Assembly (NCBI GenBank): GCA_017936725.1
Contig: JAGBEZ010000164.1
Coordinates: 1 to 6,749, forward strand
From: Agathobacter sp.
GTDB lineage: Bacteria; Bacillota_A; Clostridia; Lachnospirales; Lachnospiraceae
Length of the DNA: 6,749 nucleotides
Reading direction: 5' to 3'
Position numbers and translations under genes: made by a program. Below the pieces are notes generated by a model. It did not search any database and had not been told where the DNA came from. It saw only the letters and a list, made by a program, of their open reading frames with translations. This document shows, in pieces, positions 1-6,094 of this stretch (its first letter is position 1; every line of letters starts with the position of its first letter).

Positions 1-29
1 AAATTACAATGACTAAAATATGGAGAAAA

Positions 30-764
30 TTAAATTGCTGGTGCAAGTATGCCATCTAATTCGCCCTTGGTATCCAAGTAGAAAAGCGTCGTCGTATGCA
101 TCACATAAGGCTGTACCCATAAGATACCGACACCGAGGGAAAGCAGCGAGAGGAAATACATGCCGATAAAGCTAAACTGTAAATAGAGAAAACGTTTTTT
201 ATGTCCTTTGATCAATGCAATTGTAGTTTTTAGTGCTTCTTTTACAGACAATTCTTCGCCGTCGATTAGCACGAAGTAAACGATTCCAAACGCTGCCGAA
301 ATCCAAAGTGTTAATAGGCATCCGAGGATGCTTAAGACAAGTGCTAGTACATACAAACTCAGTTCGTCACAGAAATAAACGATTGCAATCGCTCCAATGA
401 CGGGAGAAATGCCAATCAGTTCAATAACAAAAAGAATCGCTTCTGTGAGAATTAGTCGATTGGCATCGTGCTTCAAAGGATAGTATAGTTCTTTGAAGTG
501 CACTTTTTCTTTTCGGGCAATTCTTAAATGCAGACAATACTGGCCTACTGTAAAAACAACAGAGGCAATTGTGATTAAAATCATTGCAATAATATATATA
601 ATGTTTTGCATAGAAAATGTATCATCGTTTGTCAGCATGGAAAATGGCATTTCGATGAGTGACACAATCAGATTGCAAATAGAGAATGCAATTATTAATC
701 CAAAGAAATTCCCCTCTAGATTACCGCGGGCAATTCGCTTTAATTCTTTTACTTTTCGTTTCAT
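30..764 (-). CDS. DUF975 family integral membrane protein
   Basis: A 244-residue polytopic membrane protein of unknown function, assigned to the DUF975 family. The N-terminus (residues 1-20) has the charged, amphipathic LKxxARGNLEGNF pattern seen in that family. The C-terminal third matches its usual layout: an 'EALK..IALIKGHKKRF' stretch (about 176-192), then a hydrophobic segment with SFIGMYFLSLLSLGVGILW (198-216) and a short polar tail. Hydrophobic segments lie at about 20-40, 53-80, 105-130, 137-166 and 195-220, so roughly five or six membrane passes. An AAGGAG site (complement of 778-783) lies 13 bases before the ATG, longer than ideal. An in-frame TGA just upstream excludes an earlier start. 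It lies 29 bases after the stop of the small membrane protein upstream, so the two are probably cotranscribed. No terminator is visible in the 29 bases left in the window. The molecular role is unknown; the family assignment rests on recognised motifs. Confidence 0.85.
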   Translation of the reverse strand: MKRKVKELKRIARGNLEGNFFGLIIAFSICNLIVSLIEMPFSMLTNDDTFSMQNIIYIIAMILITIASVVFTVGQYCLHLRIARKEKVHFKELYYPLKHDANRLILTEAILFVIELIGISPVIGAIAIVYFCDELSLYVLALVLSILGCLLTLWISAAFGIVYFVLIDGEELSVKEALKTTIALIKGHKKRFLYLQFSFIGMYFLSLLSLGVGILWVQPYVMHTTTLFYLDTKGELDGILAPAI

Positions 765-793
765 AATATTTCAAAAACTCCTTATTCCTGTGT

Positions 794-1141
794 TTACTCA
801 AACAGATATCCGAATTCTGCTTCAAAATCAATTCCCATCATTTCGCTGCCGGCACGAAGAATACCTTCCAAACTGCCATATTCTTCTAATAAGAAAAGAA
901 GCGAGCCGACAAATATTACAATTGCCAATAGAATTCCTATCACACTTATAACAATACTTTTCTTGGCGCGTGGAGTGAAGGCCATTTGGCTGCCACGGGA
1001 AAGGAGGGCAAATAAGATAGAAAGTCCCGCAAACATTATTGCGCTATAAATAATTGTACAACTGAGTAGACTTGCCATCGCAAAGCCAAATGCAAACATT
1101 TCAAAATAATTTGGTTTTATCATTTTAGAATTTGGTTCCAT
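794..1141 (-). CDS. small hypothetical membrane protein, first gene of the DUF975 unit
   Basis: A protein of 115 residues from the chosen start. It has hydrophobic segments at about 15-47 (two closely spaced helices, ending in ILFALLSRG) and 60-81, followed by an acidic C-terminal tail rich in E and G. The 'LSILFALLSRG ... AKKSIVISVIGILLAIVIF' arrangement resembles the small DUF4190-like membrane proteins of Clostridia, but I cannot name a family with certainty. The frame stays open 13 codons further, to an ATG at 1180. I prefer the ATG at 1141 for three reasons: AGG lies 7 bases upstream of it; the longer form would contain the -35 box of the tex promoter; and the likely minus-strand transcription start (about 1189) would leave the ATG at 1180 a leader of only about 9 bases. 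Function unknown; probably cotranscribed with the DUF975 gene. Confidence 0.65.
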   Translation of the reverse strand: MEPNSKMIKPNYFEMFAFGFAMASLLSCTIIYSAIMFAGLSILFALLSRGSQMAFTPRAKKSIVISVIGILLAIVIFVGSLLFLLEEYGSLEGILRAGSEMMGIDFEAEFGYLFE

Positions 1142-1170
1142 GTTTCTACCTATCTTTCTAAATACTTTAG

Positions 1171-1200
1171 TTGAAATCATTGTACCACTTCGTTTATAAT
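1171..1200 (+). promoter_or_regulatory. SigA-type promoter of tex
   Basis: TTGAAA (1171-1176) and a perfect TATAAT (1195-1200) are separated by 18 bases. A start near 1207 would give a leader of about 30 bases before the tex ATG at 1237. GAGG at 1227-1230, 6 bases before the ATG, is the ribosome binding site. No terminator or other structure is visible in the leader, so constitutive expression is the simplest reading. Confidence 0.8.
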
Positions 1201-1201
1201 A
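1196..1201 (-). promoter_or_regulatory. candidate -10 element for the divergent minus-strand unit
   Basis: The complement of 1196-1201 reads TATTAT, one mismatch from the SigA consensus and offset by one base from the tex -10. No good -35 is present at the right distance on the minus strand (the best is a TTTATG-like hexamer), so this would be a weak promoter. It is the only plausible one seen in front of the two minus-strand membrane genes. Initiation would be near 1189. Confidence 0.4.
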
Positions 1202-1236
1202 GAGAAAGCAAATTTTTCATAAACACGAGGTAATTT

Positions 1237-3381
1237 ATGGATATCATTTTAAAATTATCAGAGGAACTTCAAATCAAAAAGGGACAGGCTGAGGCAGCAG
1301 TCAAATTAATCGACGAAGGAAATACCATTCCGTTTATCGCCCGTTATCGTAAAGAAGCGACCGGTGCATTAAGCGACGAAATCCTTCGTAACCTGTTTGA
1401 CAGACTGACTTATCTTCGAAACCTTGAGGATAAAAAACAGACCGTACTTGCCAGCATTGAGGAACAGGGCAAGTTAACCGAAGAGTTAAAGTCACAGATT
1501 CTTGCGGCAGAAACACAGGTAGCAGTCGACGACTTATATCGTCCATATCGACCAAAACGCCGTACGCGTGCGATTATTGCAAAAGAAAAAGGCTTAGAGC
1601 CATTGGCAAATATCATCCTGCTGCAGATGTTAAAGACACCACTTGCAGAAGAAGCAGCGAAATATATCAGCGAAGAAAAAGAAGTGCTTACCGCAGAAGA
1701 TGCCATCGCAGGTGCAAAAGATATCATCGCAGAAATGATTTCCGATGATGCCGATTATCGTACGAAGATTCGTGAACTCACGATGAAAAAAGGAAGACTT
1801 CTTTCTGTTGCAAAGGATAAAGACACAGAGTCCGTATATGAAATGTACTACGAGTTTGATGAAGCCTTATCCAAAGTAGCAGGACATAGAACCCTCGCAA
1901 TCAACCGTGGCGAAAACGAGAAAATCCTTACTGTAAAAATCGAAGCACCGGTAGATGAAATTCTCGTATATCTTGAGAAAAAAATTATCGTACATGAGGA
2001 CAGCGAATGTGCCACAACGATAAAAGAAGCAATTGCAGATGCCTATGATCGTCTCATTGCCCCTTCGATTGAACGTGAAATCCGCAATGATTTAACAGAA
2101 AAAGCAGAGGATGGCGCAATCAAGGTATTTGGAAAGAACTTAGAACAGCTTCTTATGCAGCCACCAATTGCAGGTCAGGTGGTACTCGGCTGGGACCCTG
2201 CCTTCCGTACGGGTTGTAAGCTTGCGGTGGTAGATCCGACTGGAAAAGTCTTAGACACCACAGTGATTTATCCAACGGCACCACAAAATAAAGTCGAAGA
2301 AGCAAAAGCCGTTTTAAAGAGATTAATCTCAAAATACAAAATTACATTGATTTCTCTTGGAAATGGTACCGCTTCCCGTGAATCGGAGCAGGTCATTGTA
2401 TCCTTATTAAAAGAGATTCCTGTACAAGTGCAGTATATTATCGTAAACGAAGCAGGCGCTTCTGTATATTCTGCAAGCAAATTGGCGACCGAAGAATTTC
2501 CAAACTTTGATGTAGGACAGCGTAGCGCGACTTCAATGGCGCGACGACTTCAGGATCCATTGGCAGAACTTGTAAAAATTGACCCAAAATCCATCGGCGT
2601 AGGTCAGTACCAGCACGACATGAATCAAAAGAAACTTTCGGAAGCACTTGGCGGCGTCGTAGAAGACTGTGTAAATAAAGTAGGTGTGGATTTAAATACT
2701 GCATCCGCTTCTCTTTTGGAATACATCTCTGGTATCACGAAAACGATTGCAAAAAATATCGTAACGTATCGTGAAGAAAATGGTGCATTCAAATCCAGAG
2801 CAGAACTCCTTAAGGTAGCAAAACTTGGTCCAAAGGCATATGAGCAGTGTGCCGGCTTCATGCGTATCACAGGAGGCAAGAATCCTTTAGATGGCACGGG
2901 TGTACATCCAGAAAGTTATGATGCGACCAAGGAACTCCTTGCGAAACTAGGCTTTACACTAGAGGATGTTGCAAATAGAACCGTTGCCGGTATTTCAAAG
3001 AAAGTCAGTGATTACAAGAAACTCGCAGCAGAGCTTGGCATTGGCGAACTTACTTTACAGGATATCGTAAAGGAATTAGAAAAGCCAGCGCGCGACCCAC
3101 GTGAAGATATGCCAAAACCAATCCTTCGCAGTGATGTTCTTGAAATGAAAGACTTAACTCCAGGCATGATATTAAAAGGAACCGTTCGAAACGTGATTGA
3201 CTTTGGAGCCTTCGTTGATATCGGAGTGCATCAGGATGGACTGGTTCACATTTCGCAGATTTGTGACCGTTACATCAAACATCCACTCGAAGCCGTAAGT
3301 GTCGGAGACATAGTGGAAGTAAAGGTTATGAGTGTGGATTTGAAGAAACAGAGAATCCAACTTACGATGAGAAATATATAG
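1237..3381 (+). CDS. tex: Tex family S1 RNA-binding transcription accessory protein
   Basis: A cytoplasmic nucleic-acid-binding protein of 714 residues, a usual length for Tex, the bacterial relative of eukaryotic Spt6. Members bind RNA and are linked to transcription; the exact role in Firmicutes is unsettled. Visible parts in order: an N-terminal helical region with the signature GNTIPFIARYRKEATG (28-43) and the basic DDLYRPYRPKRRTRA motif (98-112); a YqgF/RNase H-like domain starting at VLGWDPAFRTG (316-326), with its first acidic residue at D320; the conserved GVGQYQHD motif (454-461); paired helix-hairpin-helix motifs (about 484-545, VDLNTAS to FMRI); and a C-terminal S1 domain (640-712) with DFGAFVDIG and DGLVHIS. 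The start is fixed by GAGG 6 bases upstream and by the family N-terminus. It has its own promoter and is closed by an intrinsic terminator, so it is probably monocistronic. No frameshift or missing domain was seen. Confidence 0.97.
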   Translation: MDIILKLSEELQIKKGQAEAAVKLIDEGNTIPFIARYRKEATGALSDEILRNLFDRLTYLRNLEDKKQTVLASIEEQGKLTEELKSQILAAETQVAVDDLYRPYRPKRRTRAIIAKEKGLEPLANIILLQMLKTPLAEEAAKYISEEKEVLTAEDAIAGAKDIIAEMISDDADYRTKIRELTMKKGRLLSVAKDKDTESVYEMYYEFDEALSKVAGHRTLAINRGENEKILTVKIEAPVDEILVYLEKKIIVHEDSECATTIKEAIADAYDRLIAPSIEREIRNDLTEKAEDGAIKVFGKNLEQLLMQPPIAGQVVLGWDPAFRTGCKLAVVDPTGKVLDTTVIYPTAPQNKVEEAKAVLKRLISKYKITLISLGNGTASRESEQVIVSLLKEIPVQVQYIIVNEAGASVYSASKLATEEFPNFDVGQRSATSMARRLQDPLAELVKIDPKSIGVGQYQHDMNQKKLSEALGGVVEDCVNKVGVDLNTASASLLEYISGITKTIAKNIVTYREENGAFKSRAELLKVAKLGPKAYEQCAGFMRITGGKNPLDGTGVHPESYDATKELLAKLGFTLEDVANRTVAGISKKVSDYKKLAAELGIGELTLQDIVKELEKPARDPREDMPKPILRSDVLEMKDLTPGMILKGTVRNVIDFGAFVDIGVHQDGLVHISQICDRYIKHPLEAVSVGDIVEVKVMSVDLKKQRIQLTMRNI

Positions 3382-3418
3382 TAAAATAAAAGTCTACAAG
3401 ATGTGGACATGAAAAAGG

Positions 3419-3456
3419 TGATTACAGATTATAATTAGTCTGTAATCATTTTTTTT
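3419..3456 (+). terminator. Rho-independent terminator of tex
   Basis: A perfect 10-bp stem (TGATTACAGA at 3419-3428 with its complement at 3439-3448) can extend inward to 13 bp, including one G-U pair, with a TAAT loop. Eight T follow at 3449-3456. It lies 37 bases after the tex stop and ends transcription towards the helix-turn-helix gene, although no strong promoter is visible for that gene, so some read-through may feed it. Confidence 0.92.
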
Positions 3457-3459
3457 GGA

Positions 3460-3489
3460 ATAATGTGGTAAATGTTAATGTCACATTAT
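3460..3489 (+). promoter_or_regulatory. inverted repeat, candidate operator upstream of the HTH gene
   Basis: ATAATGTG (3460-3467) and CACATTAT (3482-3489) form a perfect 8-bp inverted repeat with 14 bases between. It ends right next to the AAGGAG ribosome binding site (3490-3495) of the helix-turn-helix gene. Placement and symmetry would suit a binding site for a dimeric regulator, possibly the product of the next gene, which is inference. A TTGGAA -35-like hexamer (3455-3460) overlaps the left arm, but no convincing -10 sits at the right distance. Confidence 0.4.
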
Positions 3490-3499
3490 AAGGAGTAAC

Positions 3500-3943
3500 A
3501 TGTGTAAAGATACGAAAACGTTTGAAAAGGAATTAGGACAGATAAAAAACACAGAAGAATTCATAGAATTCCTAAAGCGTAATGAAGATAAGATGAAAAG
3601 AGAAAGTTTCGGCGACTGTGTATTGAGATTATGTGATAAATATGGAATGACGGCATCTTCTTTACAACCACAGATTGCCATATCAAAATCCCAGTTCTAC
3701 AGCATCTTAAATGGTACACGTCACCCAAGCAAGGAGAGCGTCATCAAAATTGCATTTGGTCTTCAGGCTACAAGGAAAGAACTAAATGAACTTTTGCGAA
3801 TCGTAGGTTATCATGCGCTCGAACCTCAAAATAAAGAAGATGCAATTATCATTTTTGGACTCGAGCAAAAGAAGGAAGTCGGGAAGGTTGACGAGTTATT
3901 AAGAGAATATAAGTCTAAGATTAGATTGTCGGATAAAGAGTAA
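3500..3943 (+). CDS. helix-turn-helix (XRE-like) DNA-binding protein
   Basis: A 147-residue soluble protein with a helix-turn-helix domain at about 37-95; 'SKSQFYSILNGTRHPSKESVIKIAFGL' (62-88) covers the recognition helix and following helix. An N-terminal helical leader (about 7-36) and a conserved-looking C-terminal part (ELLRIVGYHALEPQNKEDAIIIFGL, 97-121, then VDELLREY) flank it. This overall plan, ending in a 'DAIIIFAL...VNELL' motif, occurs in clostridial XRE-like regulators that often sit beside Ser/Thr kinase genes; no kinase gene is present here. AAGGAG lies 4 bases before the ATG, somewhat close. It stands alone between the tex terminator and the ribU promoter, with no terminator of its own visible. 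Its targets are unknown; autoregulation through the inverted repeat just upstream is a guess. DNA binding is likely; catalytic activity is not expected. Confidence 0.85.
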   Translation: MCKDTKTFEKELGQIKNTEEFIEFLKRNEDKMKRESFGDCVLRLCDKYGMTASSLQPQIAISKSQFYSILNGTRHPSKESVIKIAFGLQATRKELNELLRIVGYHALEPQNKEDAIIIFGLEQKKEVGKVDELLREYKSKIRLSDKE

Positions 3944-3967
3944 AAAATATATATTGATACGAACCTA

Positions 3968-3996
3968 TTGAAAAATCAAACATAATGTAATATAAT
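3968..3996 (+). promoter_or_regulatory. SigA-type promoter of the FMN riboswitch-ribU unit
   Basis: TTGAAA (3968-3973) and TATAAT (3991-3996) stand 17 bases apart, a near-consensus SigA promoter. Initiation near 4003 would place the FMN aptamer about 16 bases into the transcript. The strength of this promoter fits a gene whose output is limited after initiation by the riboswitch. Confidence 0.85.
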
Positions 3997-4018
3997 CCAT
4001 ACATAAAATAAATATTAG

Positions 4019-4135
4019 TTCTTCGGGGCGGGGTGAAATTCCCCACCGGCAGTAAAGTCTGCGAACCTTTCGCACAGCGAGAGGCCGATCTGGTGCAATT
4101 CCAGAACCGACAGTATAGTCTGGATGAGAGAGGAA
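4019..4135 (+). ncRNA. FMN riboswitch aptamer (RFN element)
   Basis: Matches the conserved RFN core: CTTCGGGGCGGGGTGAAATT at its 5' side, then CCCCACCGGCAGTAAAGTC, GAGAGGCCGAT, CTGGTGCAATTCCAG, ACCGACAGTATAGTC and TGGATGAGAGAGGA. Helices readable in the sequence: P1 TTCTTC (4019-4024) with GAGGAA (4130-4135), including one G-U; GGGG/CCCC (4030-4033 with 4041-4044); GCAG/CTGC (4049-4052 with 4059-4062); a variable 8-bp arm (4066-4073 with 4077-4084, ACA loop); and CTGG/CCAG (4090-4093 with 4101-4104). It binds FMN and lies just upstream of a terminator-like hairpin and ribU, so FMN is expected to lower ribU expression. An open frame runs through it from 4033 into ribU, but this is not a coding extension. 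Confidence 0.97.
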
Positions 4136-4151
4136 AAGAGATTGGATTTTC

Positions 4152-4184
4152 ACGCCCTGAGTGTAGGTATGCTCAGGGCGTTTT
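4152..4184 (+). terminator. riboswitch-controlled attenuator hairpin
   Basis: CGCCCTGAG (4153-4161) pairs perfectly with CTCAGGGCG (4172-4180). An A-U pair at the base (4152 with 4181) and inner wobbles extend it. TTTTAAATTCTTT follows, a short, interrupted U-tract. It begins 16 bases after the aptamer and lies 41 bases before the ribU ATG, so it fits transcription attenuation better than direct sequestration of the ribosome binding site. Its 5' arm can instead pair with 4022-4030 in the aptamer, giving an alternative antitermination fold. Confidence 0.85.
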
Positions 4185-4224
4185 AAATTCTTTCGTTTTC
4201 CACTTTGAAGAAAAAGGAGGAAAA

Positions 4225-4962
4225 ATGAACGATTTATTTAAACAGGCTGCAGAAAACATAGGATTTGTTTTGGCTTTTGCATTGGTAATTATTGGAGTTT
4301 TTGCGTTGGCTTATGTAGCAGAACTACTGATTCAAAAGAAAAAGGGAGTAAAAGAGAGAATATTTACTACCAGAAAAACGGCGATGATAGGTATGTTTTC
4401 TGCAATCGCAGGCATCTTGATGTTATTTGAGTTTCCACTTCCAATGATTGCTCCACCATTTTACGAATTGGATTTGAGTGAACTTCCAGTGTTGATTTGT
4501 GGATTCGCATTCGGTCCGGTTGCAGGTGTTGTGACAGAATTTTTAAAGATAATGATAAAACTATTTATCAAATCTACAAGTACTGCCTTTGTAGGAGATT
4601 TGGCTAACTTTGTGGTAGGCTGCACAATGATTTTGCCAGCAACGATTATATATCATTTAAAGAAAAGCAAGACCTCGGCCATTCTGGCATGTATTATAGG
4701 TACCATTTGTATGGCGGTATTTGGAACAGCATTCAACGCTATTTACTTAATCCCAGCTTTTTCTAAATTGTATGGAATTCCGTTAGAAGGTATTATTGCA
4801 ATGGGTACTGCAATTAATGCATCGATTACAGATCTTGTAACGTTTGTTGTGATTTGTGTCGGACCGCTTAATATCATAAAGGGAACCATGATATCGATAA
4901 TTACGATTTTGATATACAAACCGCTTAGTCCGATTATTAAGAATAGTCATAAAAATCATTAG
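4225..4962 (+). CDS. ribU: RibU, riboflavin-binding S component of an ECF transporter
   Basis: A 245-residue inner-membrane protein that captures riboflavin and works with the shared energy-coupling module (EcfT plus two ATPases, not in this window). Family features: KTAMIGMFSAIAGILM (51-66), FPLPMIAPPFYELDLSELP (70-88), the hallmark FGFGPVAGV-like 'FAFGPVAGVVTEFLK' (94-108), 'STAFVGDLANFVVG' (119-132) and a long segment about 153-180 ending AFNAIYLIPAF. About seven hydrophobic segments are seen. The family usually has six helices in about 190-210 residues; the extra one here is an N-terminal segment (13-36) followed by a KKKGVKER basic linker. The start is the ATG at 4225, with AGGAGG at 4215-4220. 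The frame is open back to 4033, but that part is the riboswitch. The FMN riboswitch upstream independently supports a riboflavin substrate. Confidence 0.95.
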   Translation: MNDLFKQAAENIGFVLAFALVIIGVFALAYVAELLIQKKKGVKERIFTTRKTAMIGMFSAIAGILMLFEFPLPMIAPPFYELDLSELPVLICGFAFGPVAGVVTEFLKIMIKLFIKSTSTAFVGDLANFVVGCTMILPATIIYHLKKSKTSAILACIIGTICMAVFGTAFNAIYLIPAFSKLYGIPLEGIIAMGTAINASITDLVTFVVICVGPLNIIKGTMISIITILIYKPLSPIIKNSHKNH

Positions 4963-4975
4963 AAAACAGATTATG

Positions 4976-5008
4976 AAGAAAGACGTTTCGTGCGTCTTTC
5001 TTTTTTTT
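4976..5008 (+). terminator. Rho-independent terminator of ribU
   Basis: AAGAAAGACG (4976-4985) pairs with CGTCTTTCTT (4993-5002) around a TTTCGTG loop. A run of eight T covers 5001-5008, so the last two stem positions use the start of that run. It begins 13 bases after the ribU stop and separates ribU from the operon downstream. Confidence 0.92.
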
Positions 5009-5016
5009 CAAAAGAA

Positions 5017-5025
5017 TGCTATAAT
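5017..5025 (+). promoter_or_regulatory. extended -10 promoter of the ycxB-like/tsaE/tsaB operon
   Basis: TGC followed by TATAAT (5020-5025) is a perfect extended -10 element. The -35 region falls in the T-rich tail of the ribU terminator and shows no good hexamer, which is common for extended -10 promoters. Initiation near 5032 would put the GGAAATC hairpin almost at the 5' end of the transcript. Confidence 0.7.
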
Positions 5026-5035
5026 ACCCTAAAGT

Positions 5036-5071
5036 GGAAATCTGTGTGATTTCCTAGGATTGTTTAGGAGA
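5036..5071 (+). promoter_or_regulatory. leader with two mutually exclusive hairpins, one covering the ribosome binding site
   Basis: Hairpin A: GGAAATC (5036-5042) pairs perfectly with GATTTCC (5048-5054), loop TGTGT. Hairpin B: TTTCCTA (5050-5056) pairs with TAGGAGA (5065-5071), with one G-U, and takes in the AGGAG ribosome binding site (5066-5070) of the YcxB-like gene. The arms share TTTCC (5050-5054), so only one can form at a time. No U-tract follows, so neither is a terminator. Pairing is seen in the sequence; a regulatory role is inference, and short AT-rich stems can arise by chance. Confidence 0.35.
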
Positions 5072-5076
5072 AAGAA

Positions 5077-5577
5077 ATGAAAGTAGTACTTGATATTAAA
5101 TTAGATGCAAAAGATTTATTTCGATTCAATATGCAGCAGGCCTATCGTGGTATGCAGGGGATTTTATCTATCATCCTTCCAATCTTGGTTTTTGCCTATG
5201 CGGTTACTTCCTATGGAAAGGTAAGCATTGGCTCCACTCTGGTATATGTGGGACTGGGGATTGTGTTTTTGGTCTATGTACCAATTTCCCTCTGGTTAAG
5301 AGTAAATAAAATCGTAAAAGACGAAAACAACGCATTGTCAAAACAGTTGCATTATGAATTTGAAGAGGAAGTGATTCGCGTTTCCGTAGGAGAAGAAAGC
5401 GTAGAGTTTCAATGGGAAAATATATTCCAAATGAAAACATCAGGACCACTTCTTCTGGTATATACGAACCGCATTAATGCCTATGTTTTACCACTCACAC
5501 AAGTGGGCGACAAATACGAAGAATTGTCTAAGCTAGCACATGCGAAATTAGAAAAGTATCGTATTAAAATGAAATAA
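5077..5577 (+). CDS. YcxB-like membrane protein, unknown function
   Basis: A 166-residue protein with a short cytoplasmic N-terminal segment, two membrane helices (about 28-46 and 53-75) and a soluble C-terminal domain (about 92-162). That domain has the YcxB-like pattern: alternating beta strands 'YEFEEEVIRVSVGEESVEFQWENIFQM', then 'LLLVYTNRINAYVLPL', where the tryptophan and the aromatic/NAYVLP stretch are typical. The start is set by AGGAG at 5066-5070, 6 bases before the ATG. It is the first gene after an extended -10 promoter and is 24 bases upstream of tsaE, so it is very likely cotranscribed with the t6A genes. The family has no established biochemical function; a PH-like fold for the soluble domain is possible but not shown here. 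Confidence 0.8.
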   Translation: MKVVLDIKLDAKDLFRFNMQQAYRGMQGILSIILPILVFAYAVTSYGKVSIGSTLVYVGLGIVFLVYVPISLWLRVNKIVKDENNALSKQLHYEFEEEVIRVSVGEESVEFQWENIFQMKTSGPLLLVYTNRINAYVLPLTQVGDKYEELSKLAHAKLEKYRIKMK

Positions 5578-5601
5578 GCAAAGAGAGATTCAGGAGTAAC
5601 T

Positions 5602-6042
5602 ATGGAACAGATACAGATTATAGAAAGTTTTTCGCCAGAAGATACTTTGGAATTAGGGCGAAAAATGGGAAAAGAAGCACAGCCTGGAGAGGTCTATACA
5701 TTAATCGGGGACCTTGGTGTAGGCAAGACGGTTTTTACCCAGGGAATTGCAGATGGTCTAGAAATAGGCGAGTCGATTTGCAGTCCGACCTTTACCATCG
5801 TACAGGTATATGAAGAAGGCCGTATGCCGTTTTATCATTTTGATGTTTATCGCATTGGCGATATAGAGGAAATGGATGAAATCGGCTATGAGGATTATTT
5901 TTACGGAGAAGGTCTTTGTATGATAGAGTGGGCGAATCTTATCGAGGAAATCCTTCCACCTATATATAAGGAAATAACGATTGAAAAAGACCTTGAAAAA
6001 GGATTTGATTATCGTAAAATCACGATTCGTAATATTGGGTAG
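5602..6042 (+). CDS. tsaE: TsaE, ATPase of tRNA t6A37 synthesis
   Basis: A cytoplasmic P-loop ATPase of 146 residues, the usual length. With TsaB and TsaD it forms the complex that transfers the threonylcarbamoyl group made by TsaC to A37 of ANN-decoding tRNAs; TsaE is needed for turnover. Motifs: Walker A GDLGVGKT (36-43), with K42 and T43; the switch-like SPTFTIVQVY (61-70); HFDVYR (79-84) with D81; and the TsaE-specific IEWAN (108-112) with the conserved E109-W110 pair. AGGAG at 5592-5596, 5 bases before the ATG, sets the start. It follows the YcxB-like gene by 24 bases and is 52 bases before tsaB, the standard tsaE-tsaB order of Firmicutes. All key residues are present. Confidence 0.96.
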   Translation: MEQIQIIESFSPEDTLELGRKMGKEAQPGEVYTLIGDLGVGKTVFTQGIADGLEIGESICSPTFTIVQVYEEGRMPFYHFDVYRIGDIEEMDEIGYEDYFYGEGLCMIEWANLIEEILPPIYKEITIEKDLEKGFDYRKITIRNIG

Positions 6043-6094
6043 ATTCAAATCTCATTCAAGTTCTAGTTAAATTAAGAAAAGGTTGATAAAACTT

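Noticed and set aside
1..29. Terminator after the DUF975 gene
   Set aside because: The 29 bases left on that side show no hairpin or U-tract on the minus strand; any terminator lies outside the window.
493..951. Plus-strand open frame of 152 codons
   Set aside because: It lies antisense across the DUF975 gene and the small membrane gene, has no ribosome binding site, and its product has no recognisable domain. The minus-strand frames have clear membrane-protein character, so this is a shadow.
1142..1180. Upstream ATG (1180) for the small membrane protein
   Set aside because: Using it would put the tex -35 box inside the coding region and leave almost no leader after the candidate minus-strand start; the Shine-Dalgarno is no better. 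Kept only as an alternative.
1334..2897. Several minus-strand open frames of 70-105 codons inside tex
   Set aside because: All lie opposite the highly conserved tex frame and have low-complexity or cysteine/serine-rich products without domains or ribosome binding sites.
3449..3499. Promoter for the HTH gene from TTGGAA (3455-3460)
   Set aside because: No -10-like hexamer occurs 15-19 bases downstream with more than three matches; a TATAAG at 3487-3492 would start transcription at the ATG itself. Not reported as a promoter.
3558..3571. Two GAATTC copies close together within the HTH gene
   Set aside because: A chance repeat of a six-base palindrome in AT-rich coding sequence; the protein frame explains it.
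4033..4224. 64-codon N-terminal extension of ribU
   Set aside because: This stretch is the FMN aptamer and attenuator hairpin. The ATG at 4225 has a perfect AGGAGG and the family-like N-terminus begins there.
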